The translations under genes were made by a program, and so were the position numbers. A stretch of DNA of 64,000 bases, taken from Robiginitomaculum sp. Its GTDB lineage: Bacteria > Pseudomonadota > Alphaproteobacteria > Caulobacterales > Maricaulaceae. Position 1 is the first letter of the stretch. Each line of letters opens with the position of its first letter. Positions 53,145 to 61,465 of the stretch are shown piece by piece. The notes beneath the pieces were generated by a model, which worked only from the letters and a program-made list of their open reading frames with translations, was not told the origin of the DNA and did not search any database. The stretch covers positions 1 through 64,000 of the forward strand of contig NVWK01000004.1 in assembly GCA_002733605.1 (NCBI GenBank), given 5' to 3'.

Positions 53145-54752
53145 TTATGGGTTCTTCACGTAAGCGTTCGGTCGTAAATAGAACCACCAGTTGATGAAAA
53201 TACACACGGTGTAAAATACGGCGAACCCGTACAGTGCATATTCCGGTGTTGTGGCTTTGATCTGCTCACCCAGCACTTTTGGAATGATGAAGGCACCGTA
53301 AGCTGCGACTGCGGATGTCCAACCTAGAACCGGGCCTGCCTGCTCTTTGTTAAACACTTGCGCGATAGTCCGGAATGTCGAGCCATTGCCGATGCCGGTG
53401 GCCGCAAACAAGATCAGGAACAAGCCCAGGAACGGTACAAAATAATCCTGAGGTGTTGCGGATACATACGCCTGCTTCATGTAGTAAGCGACACCTAGCG
53501 CGGACGCGACCATGACAACAGAGACGATCTGTGTGACTTTGGCGCCGCCCATTTTATCGGCAATCATACCGCCGACAGGCCGGATCAAGGCGCCGATAAA
53601 CGGGCCCGTCCAGGCAAACATCAGAGCCGATGGGCCGTCCGGATTTGCCATGTTATGGGTCATCACCCCGTCCACCATTATATGCTGGAAGCCGAAGATA
53701 ACTTTGATCGACAGTCCAAAGGCCGCCGCAAATCCGATAAAGGACCCAAAGGTCATGGTGTAGATAATGGTCATGGCCCATGTGTGCTTATTGTTAAAGA
53801 TTTTGTATTGATGATTTAGGCTGTTGCGTATGGCGCCGGGGATCATTTTCAAGGCATAGACGGTTAGCACGATCACAATCGGCAGGACAATCCATTTGGA
53901 AATCATCATGCCCGAACCACCGACAGCTTCGGGTAACATTAACCAGAGGCCGAAAATCGATGTGATAAAACCGATCAACAGCATGCCAATGATTTTGCCA
54001 AAAGCGGCGAAGGTCGATCCGATGTTTGGCGACACATGGTCTGCGGTCAGATTATTCATACCAAACCAAGCGGCAATGACGATCGGGATGAGAATCGCAA
54101 CCCAGATAAAGCCAGCGTTTTGGAGATATGTATCTGCCCCTGCTGGAATTTTACCTATCAATGTACCGGAATCTCTCACAAGCTCCATTGGTGCGCCGCC
54201 AAAAATGGCGACTGTCATCACCAAGGGGACAACAATTTGCATGGTTGTCACGCCGAAATTGCCGAGACCAGCGTTCATACCCAGGGAGAAGCCTTGTACT
54301 TTCTTGGGAAAGAAGAAACTGATATTGGACATGGAGGAGGCAAAGTTACCACCGCCTAGGCCCGAGAGCAGCGCCATAATTTGGAATTGCCACAGAGGCG
54401 TATCCGGGTTTCTAAGCAATATTCCTGTGCCCAGCGCCGGGATAATCAACAAAGCTGTGGTCAGGAATATGGTGTTTCGGCCACCCGCTATGCGAATGAA
54501 AAATGTCGACGGAATACGGAGCGTCGCGCCAGTTAAGCCCGCAATGGCCATCAATGTAAACAGTTCGGATTGCTCGAACTTGAAGCCCAAGTTCAGCATT
54601 TGCACCGTAATAATGCCCCAATAGAGCCAGACCGCAAACCCGCACAATAGCGCAGGGATAGAAATCCATAAATTGCGCGTGGCGATCGACTTGCCAGTTG
54701 CGTTCCACTGGGCCTCGTCTTCCGGGTCCCAGACTTTAATATCCTTGGCCAT
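53145..54752 (-). CDS. Nitrate/nitrite transporter, NarK2 type (MFS)
   Basis: 535 aa, about 12 membrane helices. The nitrate-signature motif is clear in the fifth helix (GLGGGNFASSMSNISFFFPK, then GMNAGLGNFGVT), and the second copy near 440 is partial (ATGIGNGSTFRTI). NarK2-type carriers exchange nitrate for nitrite. It is 72 bp upstream of narG on the same strand, so it is probably co-transcribed. An FNR-type box at 54840 lies 88 bp before its start. Confidence 0.92.
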   Translation of the reverse strand: MAKDIKVWDPEDEAQWNATGKSIATRNLWISIPALLCGFAVWLYWGIITVQMLNLGFKFEQSELFTLMAIAGLTGATLRIPSTFFIRIAGGRNTIFLTTALLIIPALGTGILLRNPDTPLWQFQIMALLSGLGGGNFASSMSNISFFFPKKVQGFSLGMNAGLGNFGVTTMQIVVPLVMTVAIFGGAPMELVRDSGTLIGKIPAGADTYLQNAGFIWVAILIPIVIAAWFGMNNLTADHVSPNIGSTFAAFGKIIGMLLIGFITSIFGLWLMLPEAVGGSGMMISKWIVLPIVIVLTVYALKMIPGAIRNSLNHQYKIFNNKHTWAMTIIYTMTFGSFIGFAAAFGLSIKVIFGFQHIMVDGVMTHNMANPDGPSALMFAWTGPFIGALIRPVGGMIADKMGGAKVTQIVSVVMVASALGVAYYMKQAYVSATPQDYFVPFLGLFLILFAATGIGNGSTFRTIAQVFNKEQAGPVLGWTSAVAAYGAFIIPKVLGEQIKATTPEYALYGFAVFYTVCIFINWWFYLRPNAYVKNP

Positions 54753-54839
54753 TTCTAACGTCTCCTTCTTATCAGGTTACAATCGCATTTCGCGCTTCTT
54801 GTATTGTGCCCTTTATGTCCCTTCCCCGGAGGTGCGGGT

Positions 54840-54853
54840 GTGATCTACATCAA
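54840..54853. promoter_or_regulatory. FNR-type box upstream of the NarK2-narGHJI genes
   Basis: GTGAT-CTAC-ATCAA, one base from TTGAT-N4-ATCAA, 88-101 bp upstream of the NarK2-type start. Confidence 0.65.
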
Positions 54854-54902
54854 AACCCGTACATTTTCCCCGAGGGGTTCCTGACCCTCAAAGCAGAAAG
54901 AA

Positions 54903-54917
54903 CGGGGGTGACCCCCG
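54903..54917 (-). terminator. Hairpin after the NarK1-type gene
   Basis: CGGGGGTGACCCCCG, a 6-bp perfect G/C stem about 20 nt past the NarK1-type stop. Only a short T-rich stretch follows, so it may be a partial terminator. Confidence 0.45.
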
Positions 54918-54934
54918 CTCCTTACGTATTGTCT

Positions 54935-56410
54935 TTAATCCGTCTTGATCTTGACCGTGCTCATATCGACCCCGAGTGCTTCCAAGCGCTTGTAGGCATG
55001 GGCTTCGCGGCTACCAAAGACGGTGACTTTTTCAATCATGTCGTCGTCAACTCCCAAAACCTCGAGATGCTTACGGGCCGCTTCGCGTCTATGTTGCGTA
55101 TAGCCCCGATCATAACGCTCTTCCGCTTCGACCTCGTCCGCCTTGCTAAAGCGTATAAACAGAGCGAGGAAAGACGCACATGTCACAAGCCCGCCTAAAA
55201 TAAAGTAGGCTGTATGCCAGTCCAAATCGCCCTTAAACAAGAAGCCTGCTGTCACCGCACCGACGTTCCCGCCCGCGCCGACAACACCGGCCACAGCACC
55301 CAATGATTTTTTGGAGATAAACGGCACCACGGAAAATGTTGCGCCTTCGGACATTTGGGTGAAGAGCGAGAAAAACAACAGGGTCGGTACGGCGAGGAAC
55401 AGCGCGTGCATTTGCGAGAACAGCATCAGCGCCAGCCCTTCGATAAACAACACGATAAAAAGCCATGTGGCGCGACCTTTAAGTCCCCAGAGCGAAGCAA
55501 AATTGTCGCCGAAAACACCGCCCAGAGTACGGGCAAACAAGTTCATCAGACCAAAGCTCGCCGCCACCATACCGGCAGTGACCAGATTCAGACCAAAATA
55601 ATCGAAGAAATACAGGGCTAATGTCCCGAAAATAATCAGTTCGATGCCAAAACATGCCGCGTAGATGCAAAACAATAACCAGACCCGGTAATCTTTGAGG
55701 GCATGGAAGAAATCGCCTGTTGCCTGCTTCTTCTGTGGCATTTTGCCTTGGGCGCGCAAGTCTTTATAACTGCCGTCCGGGGCGTCCTGGGTGAAGAAGA
55801 AATAAATAATGCCTGTGAAAAGGATGACCGCACCGGCAACAACCATGGAGGCGCGCCAGCCAAAGGCCGTGTTCATACCAAACCCGACCACAAAGATGGA
55901 GAAGATCATCGGCATGGCAAATTGTGTAACGCCACCGCCCAGATTCCCCCAGCCAGCACTGGTCGCATTGGCTGTCCCGACCACATTGGGCGCGAACATA
56001 TTGGTTGTATGATATTGGGTAATCACGAAAGACGCACCGATCACACCGATTAACACCCTAAAGATCAGGAAGCTGGTGAAATCGTGGGCAAACCCGATGC
56101 CCATCACCGGCAAGGACGCCAAAACCAGCAGCCATGTATAGGTTAACCTTGGCCCGTAACGATCACACAACCAGCCGATGAGCACCCGCGCAAACACGGT
56201 TGCCGAGACGGCGCCAATGATTGTCCACCCGACCTGCTCTTTGGTCAGACTCAGCTCTTCGCGGACAACCGCCATGAGAGGCGCAATGCCAAACCAGGCA
56301 AAGAAGCACAGGAAGAACGCAAACCATGTGACATGGAAAGTCCTGATTTGTATCTTGTCTACACGTAAAAAATCGCCCCAAAGGCTGGTGGCTTTATTTT
56401 GCAGTTCCAT
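54935..56410 (-). CDS. Nitrate transporter, NarK1 type (MFS)
   Basis: 491 aa from the ATG at 56410, with GAGGGG upstream. About 12 membrane helices; signature SAGWGNLGGGVTQFAMPMIF. A C-terminal cytoplasmic tail of about 75 residues is charged (EAEERYDRGYTQHRREAARK). NarK1-type carriers are nitrate/proton symporters that start nitrate import. In many alphaproteobacteria NarK1 and NarK2 are fused in one protein; here they are separate genes. The FNR-type box in the large palindrome at 56478-56509 lies 68 bp upstream. Confidence 0.9.
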   Translation of the reverse strand: MELQNKATSLWGDFLRVDKIQIRTFHVTWFAFFLCFFAWFGIAPLMAVVREELSLTKEQVGWTIIGAVSATVFARVLIGWLCDRYGPRLTYTWLLVLASLPVMGIGFAHDFTSFLIFRVLIGVIGASFVITQYHTTNMFAPNVVGTANATSAGWGNLGGGVTQFAMPMIFSIFVVGFGMNTAFGWRASMVVAGAVILFTGIIYFFFTQDAPDGSYKDLRAQGKMPQKKQATGDFFHALKDYRVWLLFCIYAACFGIELIIFGTLALYFFDYFGLNLVTAGMVAASFGLMNLFARTLGGVFGDNFASLWGLKGRATWLFIVLFIEGLALMLFSQMHALFLAVPTLLFFSLFTQMSEGATFSVVPFISKKSLGAVAGVVGAGGNVGAVTAGFLFKGDLDWHTAYFILGGLVTCASFLALFIRFSKADEVEAEERYDRGYTQHRREAARKHLEVLGVDDDMIEKVTVFGSREAHAYKRLEALGVDMSTVKIKTD

Positions 56411-56477
56411 TGATCTGCCCCTCAATACTAAAAATACACTTCGAACGAGTCGTGAACTTTTATGCCAAACCTGAAAA

Positions 56478-56509
56478 CCAATAGATTTGACCTAGATCAA
56501 ATCTATTGG
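56478..56509. promoter_or_regulatory. 32-bp palindrome holding an FNR-type box
   Basis: CCAATAGATTTGA (56478-56490) and TCAAATCTATTGG (56497-56509) are perfect 13-bp arms around CCTAGA. TTGAC-CTAG-ATCAA at 56487-56500 fits the FNR consensus. It lies between the divergent NarK1-type and NIT-CRP genes and would serve both. A T-run follows on the plus strand, so it could also fold as an RNA hairpin. Confidence 0.75.
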
Positions 56510-56559
56510 TTTTTGAAAAATTTGTGGCGATTGTCGTGCGGTTGAGATAAAGAGGAGAC

Positions 56560-58134
56560 ATGCATATAGATGTCCAACAGCCCCCCCTCACCATCCAACT
56601 GCTCCACATATTGGGCGAGCTTGTGCACCATTTACAGATCGAGCGCGGTTATACGGCTTTGTATGTGGATAGTGACGGCGAAATTTTTAGTGATGAGTTG
56701 CGCGTACAATATACGCTGACAGATAAAGCCCTCGCAAAGCTTGAACATTTAATAGAGACGATACCGGATACGCAAACCGCACCTTGGGCCAATAAATTAA
56801 GGGGCCTCTCCCACACCAAGCACGAATTATCCACACATCGTGAAGGCGTTCAGGACGGGACACTGGAATTTGCGCTGGCGGTAAACGCCTACACTTATAA
56901 ACTCCTCTACCCTGCCCTTGATATCAATATCGAGATTGCGTTGAACGTAGAGAATGTGAACCCGGTTAAAGTCAGTGCCTATTCAAATTTCTTGCAATGG
57001 AAAGAACGGGTTGGCCGCGAACGGGCTTGGGGCGCGCACGGGTTTTGCTCAAAGGTTTTTAAAAATAGAGAATTTACGGAGCGGATGCTGACCCTGATTG
57101 AGGAACAGTCGGCCTGTAAACGCGCCTTTATGTCTTTGGCGACAGAGCAGCAAAAAACGGAGGTCGCAAACTACCTCAGCGGCTATGTTATGGAGTGTCT
57201 GGACTCTATCCATCAAAAATTGTCTGACGGGGAACGCGCACAGGATTTGGAAGCCCTTTCACCAATCACATGGTTCGAGTTACTGACGGGGAAAATAGAC
57301 CGTATGCGGCAAGCCGAGACCAATCTGGTCGACAGTCTCAGCCCGACCGCGCCCGTGCGTGTGGCGGTGGTCGATGCGAACGAAATTCCCGCCCGGCTCG
57401 AGAAGCATATGCCGATTATTCAAGCCCTGCCTGTATTTTCAAAACTTGGCGATGACGATTTGGCGGCCTTGCTGAAGCACGGCGATATTCGCAATTACGA
57501 AAAAGGCAAGCTACTGTTCATGCAAGGCGAGACCCTGTCGCGGTATTATTTAATTTTAGCTGGTTGGGTGAAACTTTATAAGAGCACTGGCGCGGGCGAT
57601 GAAGCCATTTTACAAATGTTGTCGGCAGGAGATTCCCTGATGGAGGCGGCTGTATTTTTGGATATCCCTTCCCTAGTCAACGCCCAAGTGGTTCAAGATG
57701 TCAAATTGCTGTCGATACCGGCCCCGGTCATAAGGCAACATTTAATGGACAATAAAAAACTGGCCCTGAATATGATTGGCAGCTTGTCCATGCGCTCGCA
57801 AGGCTTGATCCGCCAGATAGAACATTCGCGCCTTAAAACCGCGACCGAGCGCGTGGGATGGTTTTTGCTGAAACTGGCGATGGAACAAAATGGTGGCAGA
57901 ACCAATGCGATTGTTCTGCCCTATGATAAATCGACCATTGCCTCTTATCTTGATATGTCGCGTGAAACATTTTCGCGCACACTTAAACGGTTCAAAAACA
58001 ACGGATTTCGCATTCAAAATGATAAAATTATCAAGCCGGATCCGAAAGCCTTGTGTCATTTTTGTGATGAAGCTTTGTCGGAAGCCTGCATCTATAAAGA
58101 ACAAGAACTATGCCCACAGACATATTTAGTGTAG
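56560..58134 (+). CDS. NIT-domain CRP/FNR-family regulator with a cysteine tail (one-component nitrate sensor, inferred)
   Basis: 524 aa. Residues about 10-260 form a nitrate/nitrite-sensing NIT domain: LQIERGYTALYVDSDGEIFS, and the family hallmark KERVGRERAWGAHGF near 148-162. A cNMP-binding fold follows (about 290-385, YYLILAGWVKLYKS), then a CRP-type HTH with recognition helix SRETFSRTLKRF near 467-478. The E-x-x-S-R pattern (Glu469, Ser472, Arg473) equals that of FNR and fits the TTGAC/ATCAA boxes nearby. The C-terminus has Cys499, Cys502, Cys510 and Cys518 (CX2CX7CX7C), not at the FNR N-terminal position; it could bind iron-sulphur or zinc. Divergent from NarK1, with a shared palindrome. 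NIT domains are usually found in kinases or antitermination proteins; fusion to CRP is unusual to me. Confidence 0.85.
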   Translation: MHIDVQQPPLTIQLLHILGELVHHLQIERGYTALYVDSDGEIFSDELRVQYTLTDKALAKLEHLIETIPDTQTAPWANKLRGLSHTKHELSTHREGVQDGTLEFALAVNAYTYKLLYPALDINIEIALNVENVNPVKVSAYSNFLQWKERVGRERAWGAHGFCSKVFKNREFTERMLTLIEEQSACKRAFMSLATEQQKTEVANYLSGYVMECLDSIHQKLSDGERAQDLEALSPITWFELLTGKIDRMRQAETNLVDSLSPTAPVRVAVVDANEIPARLEKHMPIIQALPVFSKLGDDDLAALLKHGDIRNYEKGKLLFMQGETLSRYYLILAGWVKLYKSTGAGDEAILQMLSAGDSLMEAAVFLDIPSLVNAQVVQDVKLLSIPAPVIRQHLMDNKKLALNMIGSLSMRSQGLIRQIEHSRLKTATERVGWFLLKLAMEQNGGRTNAIVLPYDKSTIASYLDMSRETFSRTLKRFKNNGFRIQNDKIIKPDPKALCHFCDEALSEACIYKEQELCPQTYLV

Positions 58135-58237
58135 TATGTTTCCAAGTTGGCCCCGATAAATGAGGGCATATACAACCTTAAAGAATGGACTCGGATAACA
58201 GGCCGAGAAAATAAACTGGGTAAATAGGAGATATGGG

Positions 58238-59389
58238 ATGGGCAGTTCACAAACAACACTTCAATCAGAGCTTGAGAACGTGGTTGGCAACAATCGCGTA
58301 GGACTTATACTCTTAAGTCTGGTTTTGATCCTCGCCGGCATTGCCGCCATTGCCTTTCCGTATGTTTCGACTATATCGACGGAATTTTTTATTGGCTGGC
58401 TTTTGGTGTTCACAGGAATTTGCCAAATGCTCCATTCCCTGCAAGCGCGAGCGAAGGGCGGGTTTCTCTGGGTATTTTTGATCGGGGTTCTGGAAACCGC
58501 CGTCGGTGTGGCCCTACTTGTTTTTCCTTTGGCTGGTGCTTTCACGCTGACCATATTTTTAGCCATGACGTTCATACTTGAGGGTTTCTTTCGGGCCGCG
58601 CTGGCGCTCCAGATTAAACCCATGGCGGGATGGGGCTGGGTGCTTATTGGCGGCATTCTCTCGATTTTTATTGGTGGACTATTATATGCCGAACTTCCGA
58701 GCTCTGCCCTTTGGGCGATCGGGTTGATGGTTGGCATCAATGTTACGATGAGCGGGCTCGCTTTATTGATACTGGCCATAGCTGCGGGCGCCTCCAAGGG
58801 CATAGAACCGCAAACCGCTGACGAGGTTGATGAAGTGCCCTCCCCAGAGGCAGAGACCAAAAAGGATTCAGAACAAGGTGAGACGTCAGAGCAAGATGGA
58901 GAATCAGGGCAAGATGAGAAAAAGGATGCGGACAGTGTTGCAGAGGCTGACAAGGACATAGCTGTGGAAACTGAAACGGACAAAGCTTCTGAATTAAACG
59001 GGGAAGAAAATAAGGCTGCCAATGTCGAGGCTAGCGAAGAAAAAACGCCCGAGATTAAAACCGAAAAGAGCAAGGAAGCTACTGGGGAAGTTGTTGTAAA
59101 AACAGACGGGGAAACCGACGGCAAAACTGACGAGGAAGCGGGCCCAAAAACTGAAGGGAACGTCGAGACGGAAAAACCCTCAAACCCAAACAAGGATGGG
59201 GACACGAAAAAAGACGTGGATGAGGTTCCGGTGAAAACCGAGAACATAGATACAGATACAGATATAGATACAGATACAGGCACAGGCACAGACGTGAAAA
59301 CAGAAGCTGCCCCGGAGACGAAAGAAGAGACGGGTGATGTGAAAAACGAGGAGAAGGCTCCAGAAAAGGATCCACAAACCAAGGCCTGA
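58238..59389 (+). CDS. HdeD-like (DUF308) membrane protein with long charged repetitive tail
   Basis: 383 aa. Residues about 20-185 hold six membrane helices of the HdeD/DUF308 family, as in the E. coli acid-resistance membrane protein. Residues about 190-383 are a disordered Glu/Lys/Asp/Thr-rich tail (EAETKKDSEQGETSEQDGES), including an Asp-Thr run encoded by a 6-bp tandem repeat at 59246-59293. Such a tail is not typical of HdeD and may be a cytoplasmic or periplasmic spacer. Follows the NIT-CRP gene by 103 bp and ends at a strong terminator. Confidence 0.82.
   Translation: MGSSQTTLQSELENVVGNNRVGLILLSLVLILAGIAAIAFPYVSTISTEFFIGWLLVFTGICQMLHSLQARAKGGFLWVFLIGVLETAVGVALLVFPLAGAFTLTIFLAMTFILEGFFRAALALQIKPMAGWGWVLIGGILSIFIGGLLYAELPSSALWAIGLMVGINVTMSGLALLILAIAAGASKGIEPQTADEVDEVPSPEAETKKDSEQGETSEQDGESGQDEKKDADSVAEADKDIAVETETDKASELNGEENKAANVEASEEKTPEIKTEKSKEATGEVVVKTDGETDGKTDEEAGPKTEGNVETEKPSNPNKDGDTKKDVDEVPVKTENIDTDTDIDTDTGTGTDVKTEAAPETKEETGDVKNEEKAPEKDPQTKA
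59246..59293 (+). repeat. Hexanucleotide tandem repeat (ACAGAT-type)
   Basis: Eight 6-bp units: ATAGAT, ACAGAT twice, ATAGAT, ACAGAT, ACAGGC twice, ACAGAC. In frame as Asp/Gly-Thr dipeptides, so length change by slippage would not shift the frame. Confidence 0.85.
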
Positions 59390-59437
59390 TCTCTCCACTT
59401 ACAAAATCCATTTTTATGTTAGTGGGCCCCAAAATAT

Positions 59438-59479
59438 GACAAGGCAAGGTATGGGAAATACCTTGCCTTGTCTTTTTTT
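59438..59479 (+). terminator. Strong intrinsic terminator after the HdeD-like gene
   Basis: GACAAGGCAAGGTAT (59438-59452), GGGAA loop, ATACCTTGCCTTGTC (59458-59472), a perfect 15-bp stem, then seven T. The rest of 59480-59728 holds no clear gene and probably the promoter of the next one. Confidence 0.95.
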
Positions 59480-59728
59480 CGGCGATGCTGCTGTGGGGTA
59501 CCATGCCGAAAGAATGCAGATAGAGAAACAAAACTCTATACGCATCCAAGGCTGATATTCTCAACCTTTGTGAAAATAACAAGTACGTATGATCATTCAC
59601 GGTGTTAGTAACATATTGTTTTCGACATTCTTCTATCTAAGATAAATTTTTACTCTATTACACAATGCACTAGGCAGTTTGTGGGAACGATACCGTTATG
59701 CCCTACATAATATAGCAGGACATAATAG

Positions 59729-61399
59729 ATGGACCAAGATCACATGAGCGCCGACACCATATTACAGCTTGTCATTACGTCAGGATGTTTGGGACGTTCT
59801 ATGCGACAAAGAGAACTGCTTAAATATTTACTGGATGAACAGGAGGCGGGACGTGGGGAGCGCATAAAAGCCTACTCCATCGCGCTTGATGTGCTGGGCC
59901 GTGACGACAATTTTGACAATGGTGTCGACAGTATTGTGCGTGTTGAAATGTACAAATTACGTAAAAATCTGGCATTGTTTAATACGACGGCCAGCGGCAT
60001 TACCCTGAAGATTCCCAAAGCAACATACAAGATTATTATATCCGAGACCTCGCCAAAAACCTCGCCCAGAACCTCGTCCCATCCCTCCGCCCCTGTGCGT
60101 TCCCATTTGGAAAAATTTTGGCGCCCCAAACATATTGCAAGTGGGGTTTTCCTTATCATTGCCCTCATAGCCGGGCTATATGCGCTGTTCTTTCTGCTCT
60201 CTACCAGACAAACAGAACCCTCACACACATGCTCGTCCGAGAAACCGAACTTACTTCTCAGACCTACCGTTTTCTCAGGGACGTCTCACATGGGAGAGGA
60301 TGCGGCTTTGGCCATCGATAATTATTTGCGTACGGGTCTGATGCAATATTCCCTGGTCAATTTTGTCGTGGATGCAACCAATTGTCATATGGCTGCCCCT
60401 CCGTTTTATACCTTAAAAACAGAAATTTTCGGGGCGGCAGAGCAACCTTATATTTCTGTGATCGTTCAATATGCCAAGCGTGAACACATTGTTTTTTCAC
60501 AAAAGATAGACATTCCAAAGCAAAGTGCCGCACTGGCAGAACATGTCAGTTGGCAATTTTATACGCTGGCTGCAAAATTGGCTGAATCCAGTGGCACCCT
60601 GCCCCATGATGCTGTCACACGAGACTGGGCACACTCCGCCTATAAACAAGATTATCTTTGCCAAACCATGGCCTATAAATATTTCATGGTCAGCACGCGG
60701 GGCAGAGGTTATCATGACGTGGTAGAGTGCATGGAAACGGCGATAAAGAATGGCAGCACGAACCCGAACATTTACGGATTACTTGCCACTTTTTACATTG
60801 ACCAGTCGCGCGGCAACCAACCCGAATACGTAAACACGCCTTTGATTGAAGCTGAAAAACTGTTGGCGCAAGCGGAGACAATCAACCCGTTTAATATAGA
60901 AGTTCTGTTAGCGCGGCTGCGTTTGGAAACTGTGCGGGATGCCTCCAACAAAGAAGAGTTGAAACATCTGCTGTATTCACTTGAGCATCGCCAACCCTAT
61001 AACCCGCGCGTTCTCCTGCTGACGTCTATGGTTTCCGGTTATGAGCTTGGAAACTGGGAACATGCGAAAGAGGTATCAACGACCGCATTACAGCTCGACC
61101 AGACACGTTCATATAAATATCAATATGTCGAACTTGGATATGCGCTTTTGTTTTCAGATGCCAAAAACGCTTATGAGATTTCTCTAAAACTGTATGAACC
61201 CAACTCCTCTGTTGCCCTCATATTGTGTTTGGCGGCAGCAAATAAGGCTGGCATGCCTCGGCAAGCTGCGCGTTATAAACAAGATTTACAGGCGCTTGGT
61301 CTAGACAATATTGCCGATTATGTCGCTTATATCAAAGCTCGGAATTATGAGCGTAAAATTCGGGCTGAATTGATAAAATGGGTCAGTGTGAGCGAATAA
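59729..61399 (+). CDS. Winged-helix-like N-terminal / TM / TPR membrane protein, unknown function
   Basis: 556 aa. Residues about 5-95 match the domain seen at the start of many proteins with adenylate-cyclase-like or TolB/TPR parts (RQRELLKYLLDEQEAGRGER, then LDVLGRDDNFDNGVDSIVRV), a probable DNA-binding winged helix. One membrane helix lies at about 136-158. The rest is helical with TPR-like pairs (about 330-540: IEAEKLLAQAETINPFNIEV, PYNPRVLLLTSMV). It may sense envelope state and regulate transcription from the membrane, like ToxR-type proteins, but the target is unknown. No partner gene is nearby. Confidence 0.7.
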   Translation: MDQDHMSADTILQLVITSGCLGRSMRQRELLKYLLDEQEAGRGERIKAYSIALDVLGRDDNFDNGVDSIVRVEMYKLRKNLALFNTTASGITLKIPKATYKIIISETSPKTSPRTSSHPSAPVRSHLEKFWRPKHIASGVFLIIALIAGLYALFFLLSTRQTEPSHTCSSEKPNLLLRPTVFSGTSHMGEDAALAIDNYLRTGLMQYSLVNFVVDATNCHMAAPPFYTLKTEIFGAAEQPYISVIVQYAKREHIVFSQKIDIPKQSAALAEHVSWQFYTLAAKLAESSGTLPHDAVTRDWAHSAYKQDYLCQTMAYKYFMVSTRGRGYHDVVECMETAIKNGSTNPNIYGLLATFYIDQSRGNQPEYVNTPLIEAEKLLAQAETINPFNIEVLLARLRLETVRDASNKEELKHLLYSLEHRQPYNPRVLLLTSMVSGYELGNWEHAKEVSTTALQLDQTRSYKYQYVELGYALLFSDAKNAYEISLKLYEPNSSVALILCLAAANKAGMPRQAARYKQDLQALGLDNIADYVAYIKARNYERKIRAELIKWVSVSE

Positions 61400-61465
61400 A
61401 GCCCATCCATTCGGAGAATCAGGGTATGGGTATTGTTTGAGCCTGCAAACGGATAAAAATACCTT

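Noticed and set aside
58261..59382. 373-codon minus-strand frame antisense to the HdeD-like gene
   Set aside because: Composition is Ser/Val/Phe-rich in mirror of the charged tail, no ribosome binding site, and the plus-strand frame has HdeD helices.
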